Shown: positions 20,591 to 30,400 of the stretch, piece after piece
How the letters are laid out: every line of letters starts with the position of its first letter
Position numbering within the stretch: the stretch's first letter is position 1
DNA from: Monarcha castaneiventris obscurior
Taxonomy: Eukaryota; Chordata; Aves; Passeriformes; Monarchidae
Length of the DNA: 64,000 nt
NCBI GenBank assembly: GCA_026261815.1
Contig: JAMPIT010000697.1
Span: 62,001-126,000 of the forward strand
Direction: 5' to 3'
The notes under the pieces: generated by a model
The model's input: the letters and a program-made list of their open reading frames with translations, nothing else
What the model was told of the DNA's origin: nothing
Databases searched by the model: none
Program-made: the position numbers and the translations under genes

Positions 20591-21580
20591 TGTTGCACCA
20601 CAGCCCTGCCCTGGGACAGAAATTCCTTTCTCCTCCTGTCCCTGTTCAATTCAAGCTCCAGCTGAGGGCTGGAGGGAAGGAAAGGATGGCACCAGGACAT
20701 TGATGTCCATCCCAGCAGGGCAGGGACAGCTCTGGTGGCACAATCCCTCCTGGCCAGGGGCTCAACGCTGGGAAGGTCTTTCCATGCCCAGGCTTTGCTT
20801 CAGCCAAGGAAAGCTCCTGGCTCAGGGTCACCTTTCCTGCTCAGCCAGACACCCTGAGTTCCCCAGCAGGAGAATTCCAGCATTCCCACAGGGTGGTACA
20901 GGAGGGGGAGATTTCCCCCTCGAGAGATGCTCATAGTCCAGTTTTTGCATTCAGGCAGCTCCAGGTCCCTCAGTTTTGGTTGCACAGCAGCTGGAAATGC
21001 AGTCCAGGAGCTCTGTTCATGCCCAGCCACAGCAGGTGACACAAGGACAGGGCACTGGCCGTGGGACATTTGCAGGGAGCACCTTCAGCGAGCGCTGGGG
21101 GCTGAACTCAGTGCAGAAAACGCCCCGGGGGCCTCCAAAGCACCCAGGCAAAAGGAACAAAGTTTCAGTTCTGGCCTTGCTGGGGGGACCAAAATCGCTA
21201 CTTTTTACCCCAAGGTTCCATTGCCGAATGTCCTACGACCCCCAGAGGAGACCCCCGAGGGGCACCGAAATGAGCCCCTCGCTGTGGTGCAGGAGGGGTC
21301 GGGGCAGAGGAAGGGCTGCAGGAGCTGGGACACGGCTGAGATGCGGCTGCCACAGCGCTGCCCGGAGCTGGCAGGGCCATGGTCACTCAGGGTCAGGGGC
21401 CGGTCAGTTCTGTTGGCTGGAGGCGGCTCTGGACGCTTCTCTCGGAGCGTCTCCAGGGATGGAATGCTGGGGCTGCCACTGCTGTGTCACACAGACGGGA
21501 ACGCCGGGGCTGCCCTGCTCCTGTCCCACCCCCACAGCTCTGCCAGCTCCTCGTGGGGACAGAAAGGCTGAGCCAAAGGC
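20591..21580. other. GC-rich intergenic DNA, no gene seen
   Basis: The first ~50 bases extend the homology with 45220-45290. The rest is unique GC-rich sequence with long overlapping frames on both strands and no domain I recognise. Confidence 0.5.
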
Positions 21581-21589
21581 TGAGAGTTG

Positions 21590-21870
21590 CACAATGGGCT
21601 GAGCTGGGAGGGACCCACCGGGATCATCGAGTCCAAGCCCTGGCCCTGCCCAGACAGCCCAACAATCCCAGCCTGGGCCTGGGAGCGATGTCCAAAGGCT
21701 CCTGGAGCTGCGGCAGCCTCGGGGCCGCGCCCATTCCCTGGGGAGCCTGGTCAGTGCCCGAGCCCCCTGTGGGGGAAGAAGCTTCTCCTGCTCTCCAGCC
21801 CAGCCCTGCCCTGGCCCAGCCCCAGCCGTTCCCTCGGGCCCTGTCCCTGCTCCCCCGGGCAGAGGTCGGA
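21590..21870 (-). mobile_element. CR1-like 3' region, minus strand
   Basis: Antisense CR1 signature: GGGATCATCGAGTCCAAGCC near 21620, then TCAGTGCCCGAGCCCCCTGT and GAAGAAGCTTCTCC near 21750-21800. These are the reverse of the CR1 3' UTR. The divergence is higher than in the CR1 at 18105. Confidence 0.65.
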
Positions 21871-22139
21871 GCTGCCCCCGCGCTGCCCCTCGGGAGGAGC
21901 CGCAGCCCCCGGGGAGCTCTGAGCTGCGCCTGCTCTGCTGGGGCTGAGCAAACCCAGCGCCCTCAGAACTCCGGGGCAAGGTCCTGCCCCCGGCTCAGGG
22001 CTGGGCCGCTGCCACTGGGAGAAAATCAGCTTCCAGCTTTCGCCCAGCAACGGGGAGGAGCAGCAATTTGTGGGTAAGAGAGACTCTTTCCAAGGGCCTG
22101 GAGGGACAGGACAAGGGCGAATGGCTTCCCACTGCCTCA

Positions 22140-22340
22140 GAGCAGGGTGAGATGGGATTTTGGAAAGGAATTCTTCCCTGTGAGGGTGGTGAGGCTCTGG
22201 CACAGGTTGCCCAGAGAAGCTGTGGCTGCCCCTGGATCCCTGGAAGTGTTCCAGGCCAGGCTGAAGAGGGCTTCCTGCCCAGGAGGGCTGGGATGTGTTG
22301 GGGGGGAATTGTGAGGGTGGGATGGGGCCTGGATGAGACA
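22140..22340 (+). mobile_element. CR1-like 3' region, plus strand
   Basis: GTGAGGGTGGTGAGGCTCTG, then GGTTGCCCAGAGAAGCTGTG and CCCTGGAAGTGTTCCAGGCC, are standard CR1 ORF2-end sequence on the plus strand. Only about 200 bases remain. Confidence 0.75.
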
Positions 22341-22689
22341 GGCATTGGCTTGGGATAGTGAGGCCGTGTGGTACCCTTTTTTTGAGTGAGTTCTGGGGTA
22401 TCCCCACATTCCTGAAGGAATTTCAGGGTATCTCCTGTTCCTGTGCACACCAGATCATGGTGTACAGGATCAGGAACAGCCCCAGCCCGGCTGCCTGGGA
22501 CTCTCTGAGGGCTGATTTGGGTTGTGCTCTCTGGGGGACGCAGCACTGAAACCCCTCCACTGTCCCCATCAGGTTCTTCTTCCCCATCTGGTGAGGACTG
22601 AGACAGTCCCAGTGCTTCCAGCTGCTGAACGACCGGGCCAGTCCTGTCCTGGACTACCCCGTCACTGATTACCTTTTTGCCCAGGTGAA

Positions 22690-22780
22690 CCCCACCCAGC
22701 TGCCTCCTCCTTCTCCCCCTCCTCCTCTTCCTCTTCCTCCTCCTCCTGCTCCTTCTCCTCTTCCTCCTCCTCCTCATCTA
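22690..22780. repeat. (TCC)n-type pyrimidine tract
   Basis: A ~90-bp run of CTCCTC and CTTCCT units, pure purine on the other strand. It lies in the first intron-like gap of the JAK-like pseudogene and makes artificial Glu- or Arg-rich frames. Confidence 0.9.
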
Positions 22781-22899
22781 GTGCCCACCAGTGCCTGTGG
22801 GACGTGGATCCTCTTAGCTGACTCACCTGGAGCTGCCCATGGCCATCCCACAGTGGGCATGGGGCACCCCAGATTGCCGAGATGAGCACTATGTGACAC

Positions 22900-23440
22900 C
22901 CTTGGGAGAGCCTAGCATCCATCAGGACAGCCTGGCACCCATGGGGACAGTGTGATACCCACAGGGATGGCCTGGCATCCATCAGGACAGTCTGGCAGCC
23001 ACTGGACAGCCTGACATGCATGAGGACAGTGTGACACCCATAGGGACGGCCTGGCACCCACTGGGTCAGCCTGAAACCCATGGGGACAGAGTGACACCCA
23101 TGGGGACAGCCTGACATCCATCAGGACAGCCTGGAACCCATGGGGACAGCCTGGAACCCATAAGGACAGTCCGGCATTGCTGGGGACAGCCGGGCAGCCA
23201 CTGGACAGTCTGGCACCCAGGGGGAGAGTGTGGCACCCATGGGGATAGCCCAGCATCTGTCAGGACAGACTGGCACCCATGGGGACAGAGTGATGCCCTT
23301 GGGGACAGCCTGGCATCCATGGGGACAACCTGGCATCCCCTGGGAGAGCCTGACACCCATGGGGACATTCTGGCATCCCTGGGGACAGCTTGACATCCCT
23401 GGGGACTGTCCAACATCCCTGGGGGCACCCTGCCTGCCAC
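22900..23440 (+). repeat. ~32-36-bp minisatellite inside the JAK-like pseudogene
   Basis: Units resemble ACCCATGGGGACAGCCTGG alternating with CATCCATCAGGACAG. About 15 units fill the gap between two exon-like pieces and produce long spurious frames on the minus strand. Confidence 0.85.
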
Positions 23441-24224
23441 CTGTGCCTCCTATCCTGGGCACAGGATATCCATGTCCTGGATCCCAGCACTGTTGCAGAG
23501 CCAGATCCAGTGGCACAACTTCCTCCCCTGCCAGCGCCTCTGCAAATCCCTGCGGGAGCTCGGGGGCTGCCGGATGGACAGACCCCGCCTGAAGCTCCAG
23601 TCCCTGCTGGCCCTGGAGTGGCTCCAGCGCTGCTGGCTCGAGGAGACTCCATGTCCCCTGCCCAGGATCCATCGCCATCCCCATGGCCGGAGACAGCGGC
23701 GTGTCCTGGAGCTGCAGCGGCTCCGAGGTGCTGGTGGTGGCTGTGGCAGGGTTCCCGCAGTGTGGGGACGTGGGTGGCGGCGGTGTGACCCTGGTGGTGT
23801 CCCCACAGAGGCGCCAGCACTTGTGCGACTTCCCCAGCGTTGCCGACATCAGCCCCGAGCAGGCGGCGAGCCGGGAGGGCGGCCCCATGGGGACCCGGCT
23901 CGTCACCCTCCCCAAGGCAGACAGCCGGGTGCTGGGAGCTGGGGGGTTTGGGGAGGCCCCGGGGGTCCCCACCCTGCTGAGCCCAGTGGTCACTCCACAG
24001 CCGCTCTCTGGACAGGATTCCAAACGGTGCCAGGTACGCCAGGGTACGGATGGGCACTTGTGGCTGTCAGGGGTGGTGTGGAGGTTCTGCAGCCTGCGGG
24101 AGCTGCTGGGCACCTCCGGGCACCAGGGGCTGCAGGCACAGGGGGCTGAAATGCACCTGGAGGCTGCCTGCCCTTCCCACCCAAAAGGTGACACTAGGGG
24201 ATGTCCCAGAGAGAGAGAGAGCTG

Positions 24225-24545
24225 TGAAACCACAGAGCGGCTATGGCATCATGGAGGGGCTGTGTGACATCACAGAGTGGGCTGTGACATCATGGAGGGG
24301 CTGTGTGACATCACAGAGTGGGCTGTGACATCACAGGGCACCTGTGTGACATCACAGAGCAGGCTGTGACTGAATGACATAAAGGAGTGGGCTGTGAGGT
24401 CACAGGACATCTGTGTGACATCATAGTACAGACTCTGACATCACAGAGAAAGTGTGACATCACAGGGTGGTGGTGTGAGATCACAGAGCACACTGTGACA
24501 TCAGAGAGTGGGCCATGACATCACAGGGGTGGCTGTGTGAGGTCC
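24225..24545 (+). repeat. TGTGACATCACAG satellite
   Basis: Tandem units with TGTGACATCACAGAGTGGGC at intervals of roughly 18-36 bp, more than a dozen copies. Each carries TGACATCA, one base from the CREB/ATF site TGACGTCA. Confidence 0.85.
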
Positions 24546-24556
24546 CAGGGTAGATT

Positions 24557-25600
24557 AATGTCTTGGTTTTAAAGAACAGATGTCTGCCCAGGAAGGCGGG
24601 AACTTTCCTGGACTGGAAAGATGACCCCCTCATTCCAAATGATCACTTTGTGATACCAGGGGCTCCCAGGCAAAAATTTGGGAAAAGGAATGTTACAAAA
24701 ATATGATAATTTCAGATATTAAACCAAATAAAAACAGTTTATTTAACAATTAAAGAAACCAGAACCAAAAAAACCTGAAAAAATCGGATAAAAATTGAAA
24801 CCCGGGAACCTCTGATTAAAGACGCTTTTCAGCTGGTTTGGCTATCAAAAAACCCAGGCAAAGCTTTTTTCTCGGCGCAGAGTTGCTTAAAAAGGCAGTA
24901 AAAGTTGGAAAATGGCCTGGTCTCACTGCGCCGAGGCTCTGTCTCTGGCTAGTTCCGGCAAGAAAAGAGAAAGGGTTTTTGTTGCCTGGCTATCCCAAGC
25001 TGCCCTCAGCGAAGGATGCCGGCCCTGGATGGCCTGGACACCTCGGCAGGCCTCGGTGCTGTAGGCAAGGCAAGGCTGGTTCCCGCAGGGGGAGGGCGGC
25101 TCCACGTGAGGAGAAGCACGGCGCGAAGAAGAGGCAAGGAGGCAAAGGGCTGTGAGAGGGGGTCTCCCCATGAACTCCTTTATTAAGGGAAGGGTCAGAG
25201 ATCCGGGATAGGAGCAGGATCGGAGGAGAAATCCCGAGGGGGGAATGGGGTGCACAGCCTTATAAGGGGGGCAAACATGGGAGGGGCGCCGGATAGGGAA
25301 CCAATAGAACACTAGGCTGAGGGAGGAGACAATATCTGAGGGCCAACAGTTTTTTAAAGGGGGGTCTACAGAACACATCCATCAAGGACTGACCAACCAC
25401 ACGACGCCTTTGGGAGAACCTTCTAGAAGAGGGGGCGGGCATTAGACCTCTGTGCCGCCCATGGAGTCCTCCTCCCAGGAGGAGTCTCCGTCCTCTGAGG
25501 CGGAGTCAGAGGAGGTGTCTGGGAGATTGACAGCGGCCACTGTTGGGGCCCGCCCCTCCACAAGTTTTAGGCTTGGGCTTGAGATATAGGGTCGAGTCTC
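24557..25600 (-). mobile_element. Minus-strand LTR sequence, possibly two LTRs
   Basis: TGTCTTGGTTTTAAAG at 24557 is the reverse complement of the ...CCAAGACA end seen in the LTRs ending at 27097, 29496 and 57144. On the minus strand an AATAAA lies about 185 bases before this end, as in those LTRs. Further up, a second promoter-like set appears on the minus strand: CTATTGG near 25307, TTATAAGG near 25262 and AATAAA near 25180. This suggests another LTR, or a longer one. The outer boundary is not resolved. Confidence 0.45.
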
Positions 25601-26150
25601 TGCCCAGCCTCATTCTCAGTCCTGCTTTTCCTGTCTCACAGTGATTGGTCGTTTACTCTCCAAGCAGTTCTTAGCCAATGGCTCGTTGGCTTCTAGGGGT
25701 GCTGGCAGCACCAGTGTTTCTGGCAAGAAAATAGATACATGCTTTTTTGCGAGGCTGGAGCAGCTCTGAGGTTTGTGGCGGGAGACGAACTCATTTTAAA
25801 TGCGTGGTTCCCATGGCGATGGCAGTAAGTTCCTTCTCTGGCTGCTAAAACCAGGATATATGTGCTTGCAAGGCATAAGATTTTAGAATATAAAACAGAT
25901 AACACTAAACTACAGCTTTTAAAACTATTTAAACACTCTTAAAACATTTTCATAACTGTCTAAATAAAGGATTTAGTTAATTTTACATTTTAGTTATAAT
26001 AACGTTTCTTAAAACTACTCTTTAATTAGTAATTAGTTAATAATTTTGATACTTGATGAAAGATGGTGCGAAAGTCTTAAAGGGTTCATGAATAACAGGA
26101 ATAACAAAATATAAATACATCAATCAGAAGAGGTCGAACAGCAGCCGAGC
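25601..26150. other. AT-rich DNA without recognised features
   Basis: AT-rich sequence with short frames only. ATTGG and CCAAT elements near 25645-25680 could belong to LTR promoters. No gene is supported. Confidence 0.45.
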
Positions 26151-26189
26151 AGTGACAGAGTTCCCTGTCATGCTCCCCTTCCCCCTTGG

Positions 26190-26560
26190 GCGCAGTTCTG
26201 GCCACACCCAGCAGGGGGCGCTGGGGGCCCCGGCGGGGCGGGGCGGGCGCTGTCTCGCGGCCAGCAGGGGGCGCTCCGGTAGCGGGGCGGGGCCTCCCCG
26301 GGCGGTGATGGCGGAGAAAGGGACCCGGCGGGGACGGCCCCGGCCCAGGCGGCACCGCCCGCGCTGGCTCCGGGCCCCGGGCGGCAGGGAGCAGGGAGCA
26401 GGGAGCAGGGAGGAGCGGGCAGGCTTCGGTGGCAGTGCCCAGAACCCCAGGGCAGCAGTACCCGGGCCAGCCACACTCACCCCGTCACCCACGCGGCCGC
26501 TCCTCGATCCCGAACGGAAGGGAAGGGGCAGCCCCAGACCCGCCCCTGCAGGGTCCTGGC
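26190..26560. promoter_or_regulatory. CpG island with two CTCF-like motifs and GC boxes
   Basis: CCAGCAGGGGGCGCTG at 26208-26223 and CCAGCAGGGGGCGCT at 26261-26275 match the known CTCF core in the same orientation, 53 bp apart. GGGGCGGGGC boxes lie near 26235 and 26283, and ATGGCGG at 26308 resembles a YY1 site. On the minus strand the block partly resembles the LTR at 56740-57010 (GAGCGCCCCCTGC; AACTGC.CCCA; TTATTCCTGTTATTC-like), so it may be an old LTR. No gene start is supported: the 161-residue frame here is Arg/Pro-rich without a domain. Confidence 0.55.
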
Positions 26561-26659
26561 CGAGCTCACGCCTCTGGCGATATCCCCCAAGATGTGGGAG
26601 GTCCGTGGGCGACAGTGACAATTCCCAGCACAAATGACCGTGAGCCACCCCCAGAGACA

Positions 26660-26709
26660 GGGCTGGGGCCGATGGGATTTGGTTTTGGATCCACTGGGAT
26701 TTTGGGTTG
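26660..26709 (+). repeat. Left part of the ~24-bp GGATCTGATGGGATTT minisatellite
   Basis: Units like GATGGGATTTGGTTTTGGATC stop at GGTTG (26705-26709), where a solo LTR is inserted. The array resumes at 27098 with the same GGTTG. Confidence 0.8.
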
Positions 26710-27097
26710 TGTCTTAGGCTACAATGTAAGATATAACCAAAAATATGTATTCTGTCACCATCTGTTGAAACCTGGTGGGGCAGGGTTTTTTATGTCTTCC
26801 ATGACACATCCCTGAAAACTGCCTCCGGAGGGACATCTTCTGTTAATGGGCCATCCAGCCTCACTGCATGAGGGTGTCAGGTCGTATCCTGACTGTCGGG
26901 GTTAAGCCAGTGTCTGTGTATTATTGCCCTGTTATATATGTATCAGTAAAGAACTGTTATTCCTATTTCTCATATCTTTGCCTGAAAGCCCCTTAATTTC
27001 AAAATTAGAATAATTTGGAGGAAAGGGGGGTTACATTTTCCATGCCAGGGGAGGCTCCTGCCTTCCTTAGCAGACACCTGTCTTTCAAACCAAGACA
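26710..27097 (+). mobile_element. Solo LTR (388 bp) with 5-bp TSD GGTTG
   Basis: It starts TGTCTTAGG and ends CCAAGACA, with GGTTG directly before (26705-26709) and after (27098-27102). The last ~190 bp closely match the 3' end of the LTR at 56260-57144: GTAAAGAACTGTTATTCCTA, CATATCTTTGCCTGAAAGCC, ACACCTGTCTTTCAAACC. A 5-bp TSD and TG...CA ends show retroviral-type integration followed by LTR-LTR recombination. It is shorter than its relative, so it has an internal deletion or is a subfamily. Confidence 0.85.
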
Positions 27098-27262
27098 GGT
27101 TGGATCCAATGGCATTTGGACCTGAATCCATTGGGATTTGGGCTTGGATCTGTTGGGATTTGGAGTTGGATCCGATGGGATTTTGGGTTGGATCTGCTGG
27201 GATTTGGGGTTCCATCTGATGGGATTTTGTGGTGGATCTGATGGGATTTGGGGCAAAAAGGG
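27098..27262 (+). repeat. ~24-bp GGATCTGATGGGATTT minisatellite
   Basis: Six or seven units of about 24-26 bp such as TTGGATCTGCTGGGATTTGG. This is the right part of the array split by the solo LTR. It lies downstream of the 3' end of the CCDC81-like gene. Confidence 0.85.
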
Positions 27263-27409
27263 CACATTCTGTGTGAAAACCAGGAAGATCCCAATGTATC
27301 CTGAGGGAAGGAAGCTCCTCCCAGTCACCCCTCAACTGTCCCCAACCAAAGGCATTTATTGATGGCTCCTGGACACTCATGGAGATCCCTGGAACCCAAA
27401 GATTCCCAA

Positions 27410-30400
27410 CTACTCCAGAGACACCTCCAGCACTGGCCAGAAGTTCTCATTGCTCGTCCTCATTGTCTTTGGCCTCGCAGGGCTGGGCGGGAGCTCCTTG
27501 GGATCGGGATCCGCAGGAATGCCAGAGCCGGAGCTGGACGCCGACAGCACCGCGATCACCGGCGTTTGGAAGCTCCAGGGATCCCAAGAACGGAACCACT
27601 TGGATTTCTCCTTCTTCTTCACCTCTTCCTCGTCTCCTCCTCTTCCTCCTCTGGAGCATGGATTTTTGGCCGTGCGCATCTGGCGCCGGCGCCTGGAGCG
27701 GTCCTGGCGCTGTCCGGCCTTTGGAATCTTGGGATGATCCCTGGAAGGATCCAACGAGAAAGGTCATCCCAAGCTGGGGGACACCAGATTGTCCCCAAGC
27801 CTTCAGCCTCACCTGTCCAGGGACTTCTCCGTCTTGTTCTTCCTCCCCTCAGTTTCCGACTTTTCCAACTTTCCTAACTTTTCCAACTTTTCCGACTTTT
27901 TCAGCTTTTCCTTCATCCCTTTGGATTCTGACTTTTCTGACATCTCCTTTTCCCCCAATTCAGTTTCCAACATTCCCGATTTCTCCTTCCTCCCCAATTC
28001 AGTTTCCAGCTTCTTTTTCCCCAGTTCAGTTTCTGACTTCCCAACTTTTCCTTCCTCCCCAGTTCAGTTTCCGACTTTCCTGATTTTTCCTTCCACTCGA
28101 ATTCAGTTTCCAACTTCTTTTTCCCCAGTTTGGTTTCCAACTTTCTGGACTTTTTCTCCTTCTTCGCCAGCTCTGTTTCCGACTTCCTCTCCATCCCCTT
28201 CCTCCCCTGGGTTTTCTGGTTTTCTGCAGTCTCTTCCTGAGGTTGTTCCTCTGCTCCTGGTATTCCAGAAGCTGCCTCTGGAACTGGAAAGGAGAGGCTA
28301 AGTCAGAGATGACATCACTTGTCCCATTTCTTCCCTTTTCCCCCACACTTCTCTGCTCTTTCCCCATTCCTTTGCTCTTCTCCCATTTCTTTCCCATTTT
28401 TTATCCATTCCTTTGCATTTTCCCTCATTTCTTTGCCTTTTCACTCATTCCCCCTTTGCCCTTCCCCCATTTTTTCCTGTTCTCCATTTTTCCTTGATTT
28501 TTCCCCAATTTCTTTCCTTTCTCCCATTTATTTGCTTTATTATCCCCAAAAATTCCCATGTTCCCCATTTTTTGCTGTTTTCCCTCTTTTCTTTGTTTTT
28601 TTCTCCAATTTCTTTCCTTTCCATCCACGTCTTTTCTTTATTATCCCAATTAAGTTCCATTTCCCTGTATTTTGCTATTTCCCCCCTTTCCTCGATTTTT
28701 CCCCATTTTTTCTGCTTTATGTCTTGGGGTGATTTTATGATGGTCCTTTATTCCCTAACTGTGTGCTTTGTGCCCAGAAAACGGCTGCTGCAGCTTTAGG
28801 CTGGGCCCAGGGATGGGGCCGGAGCCTTGGGCTCCTGCGCGGTTCGGTTCAATCTCTCTCCGGCGCGGTCGGCGGCTGCACGCATTGTTACTTCGCTGCC
28901 TTTGCTGGATTATTTTCACCAATTTAGGCAAGAAGCTTCTGGGTTTTTTGGGTTTTGTTTTCCCTTCCCCTGGCCTGGAGGCTTTTCACTGGCAAATCCT
29001 TTAGGTGGCTTTTTGGGATTTTTTCCCTTGAACTGTCTCAGTTCATTTCTTTCTTTGGCCTGAGGAGCCTGCGGAGGCGGCCCCGGCCGGTCCGAACCCC
29101 GAATAGACCGAGCCAGGGAAAGAAGGGACATTGAAGTCCACCAGCTTCGCCTGCTGCCAGGAGGAGACCCACGCCAGAAATCCAACAGGTCCCAGCTGCT
29201 GCGTGAACTCCTTCTTTTCTCCCCCCTTCCCAGGGACAAAGAAGGGCAGCCGCCACCTTTGCCTCTCGGCCATGTGGCGAGGTGGGGGTGGGTGTAAGGT
29301 TCAATTTTCTTTCTTTCTTTCCTGTGCTTTGTGGGAATCCTGCTTTGTTAATAAACAGTTCTACTTTTTTCTCACTTTCATCCCCTGGTATCCATTTCTC
29401 TCATTGGCAAAAGAAAAGGGAGTTACTGAAGCCCTTTCCCCCTAGACGCTCATTCCAGGGTGCTTCCTCCTGAAATTTGTCTCCAAAACCAAGACACTTT
29501 ATTATCCCCAAAAATACCCATTTCCCCCATTTTTTGCTATTTCCCCCCTTTCCTTGATTTTTTCCTGTATTTCTTTCCTGCATTCCTGTACTTTATCATC
29601 CCAATTAATTCCCATTTCCCCCTTTTTTTTTCCTATTCCACCATTTTGTTTTGGTTTTTCCCCATTTCTTTGCATTTTTCCCCATTATTTTTGAGTTTTA
29701 CCGTTTCTGTCTCTCCCAATTTTCCCGCCTTTCCCATCTTTCTTGATCCGTGGCCCCAATTTCCCCCTGGGACATGGGGTCTCCTTGTGAAGGTTCTGGA
29801 GGTTCTGGAGCAGCAGCACCCTTGGAAGCGTTGCCTGGACCATTTCCCTCTCGAACCTGGGCGGGAAACACCGGGATCACCCCGGAATCACCCTGGAATC
29901 ACCATGGTTTTCCCCAAATCCATGACATTTCCCCCTCAATTCACCACATTTTCCCTAATCCACCTTGTTTTTTCCCCCAAATCCACCATGTTCTCCCCAA
30001 ATCCACCTTTTTTTTCCCAAATCCACCTTATTTTACACATATCCACCACCATTTTCCACAAATCCACCATGTTTTTCTCAAATCCCCCGTTATCCCCAAA
30101 TCCATCACGTTTTCTGCAAATCCACCTTGTTTTCCCCCAAATCCAACACATTTTCCTTTGTATACTTTTTTTTCCCCAAATCTACTTTGTTTTTCCCAAA
30201 TCCACCACATTTTCCCAAATCCACCATATGTTCCTTAATCCATTTGTTATTTTCTAAAATCCACCACGTTCCCCCAAATCCACCCCATTTCCTCAAATCC
30301 ACCACATTTTCCCAAAATCTACCACAGTTTTCCCAAGATCCACCATCCCCCAGACCCACCCAGTGCAGAATTCCAGGCCCCCTAAATCCAAGGCATCCTG

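Larger units (their letters stand above)
22430..24180 (+). pseudogene. Janus-kinase-like FERM-domain pseudogene fragment
   Basis: Several exon-like pieces resemble the JAK family FERM region (JAKs are cytoplasmic tyrosine kinases on cytokine receptors). 22573-22684: FFFPIW then a stop codon (TGA 22592-22594), then SPVLDYPVTDYLFAQ, with CAG acceptor and CAG|GT donor. 23465-23665: IPALLQSQIQWHNFLP and LKLQSLLALEWLQR. 23666-23727: AGDSGVSWSCSGSE. An 81-bp GT...AG intron follows, then 23809-23930: HLCDFPSVADISPEQAASRE and LVTLPKADSRVL, close to the JAK CDFP...ADIS...Q segment. A weaker SLRELL piece lies near 24090. Frames between the second and third pieces disagree. No SH2, pseudokinase or kinase domain is seen. 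The stop and missing parts point to a pseudogene. TYK2 or JAK3 is the likely source; not certain. Confidence 0.6.

Noticed and set aside
21995..22777. Arg/Lys-rich 260-residue minus-strand frame
   Set aside because: Its charged start comes from the (TCC)n tract and the rest is antisense to CR1 and the JAK-like pieces.
26152..26637. Possible first exon starting MAEKG in the CpG island
   Set aside because: Arg/Pro-rich translation, no domain, no downstream exons found, and the block resembles an LTR.
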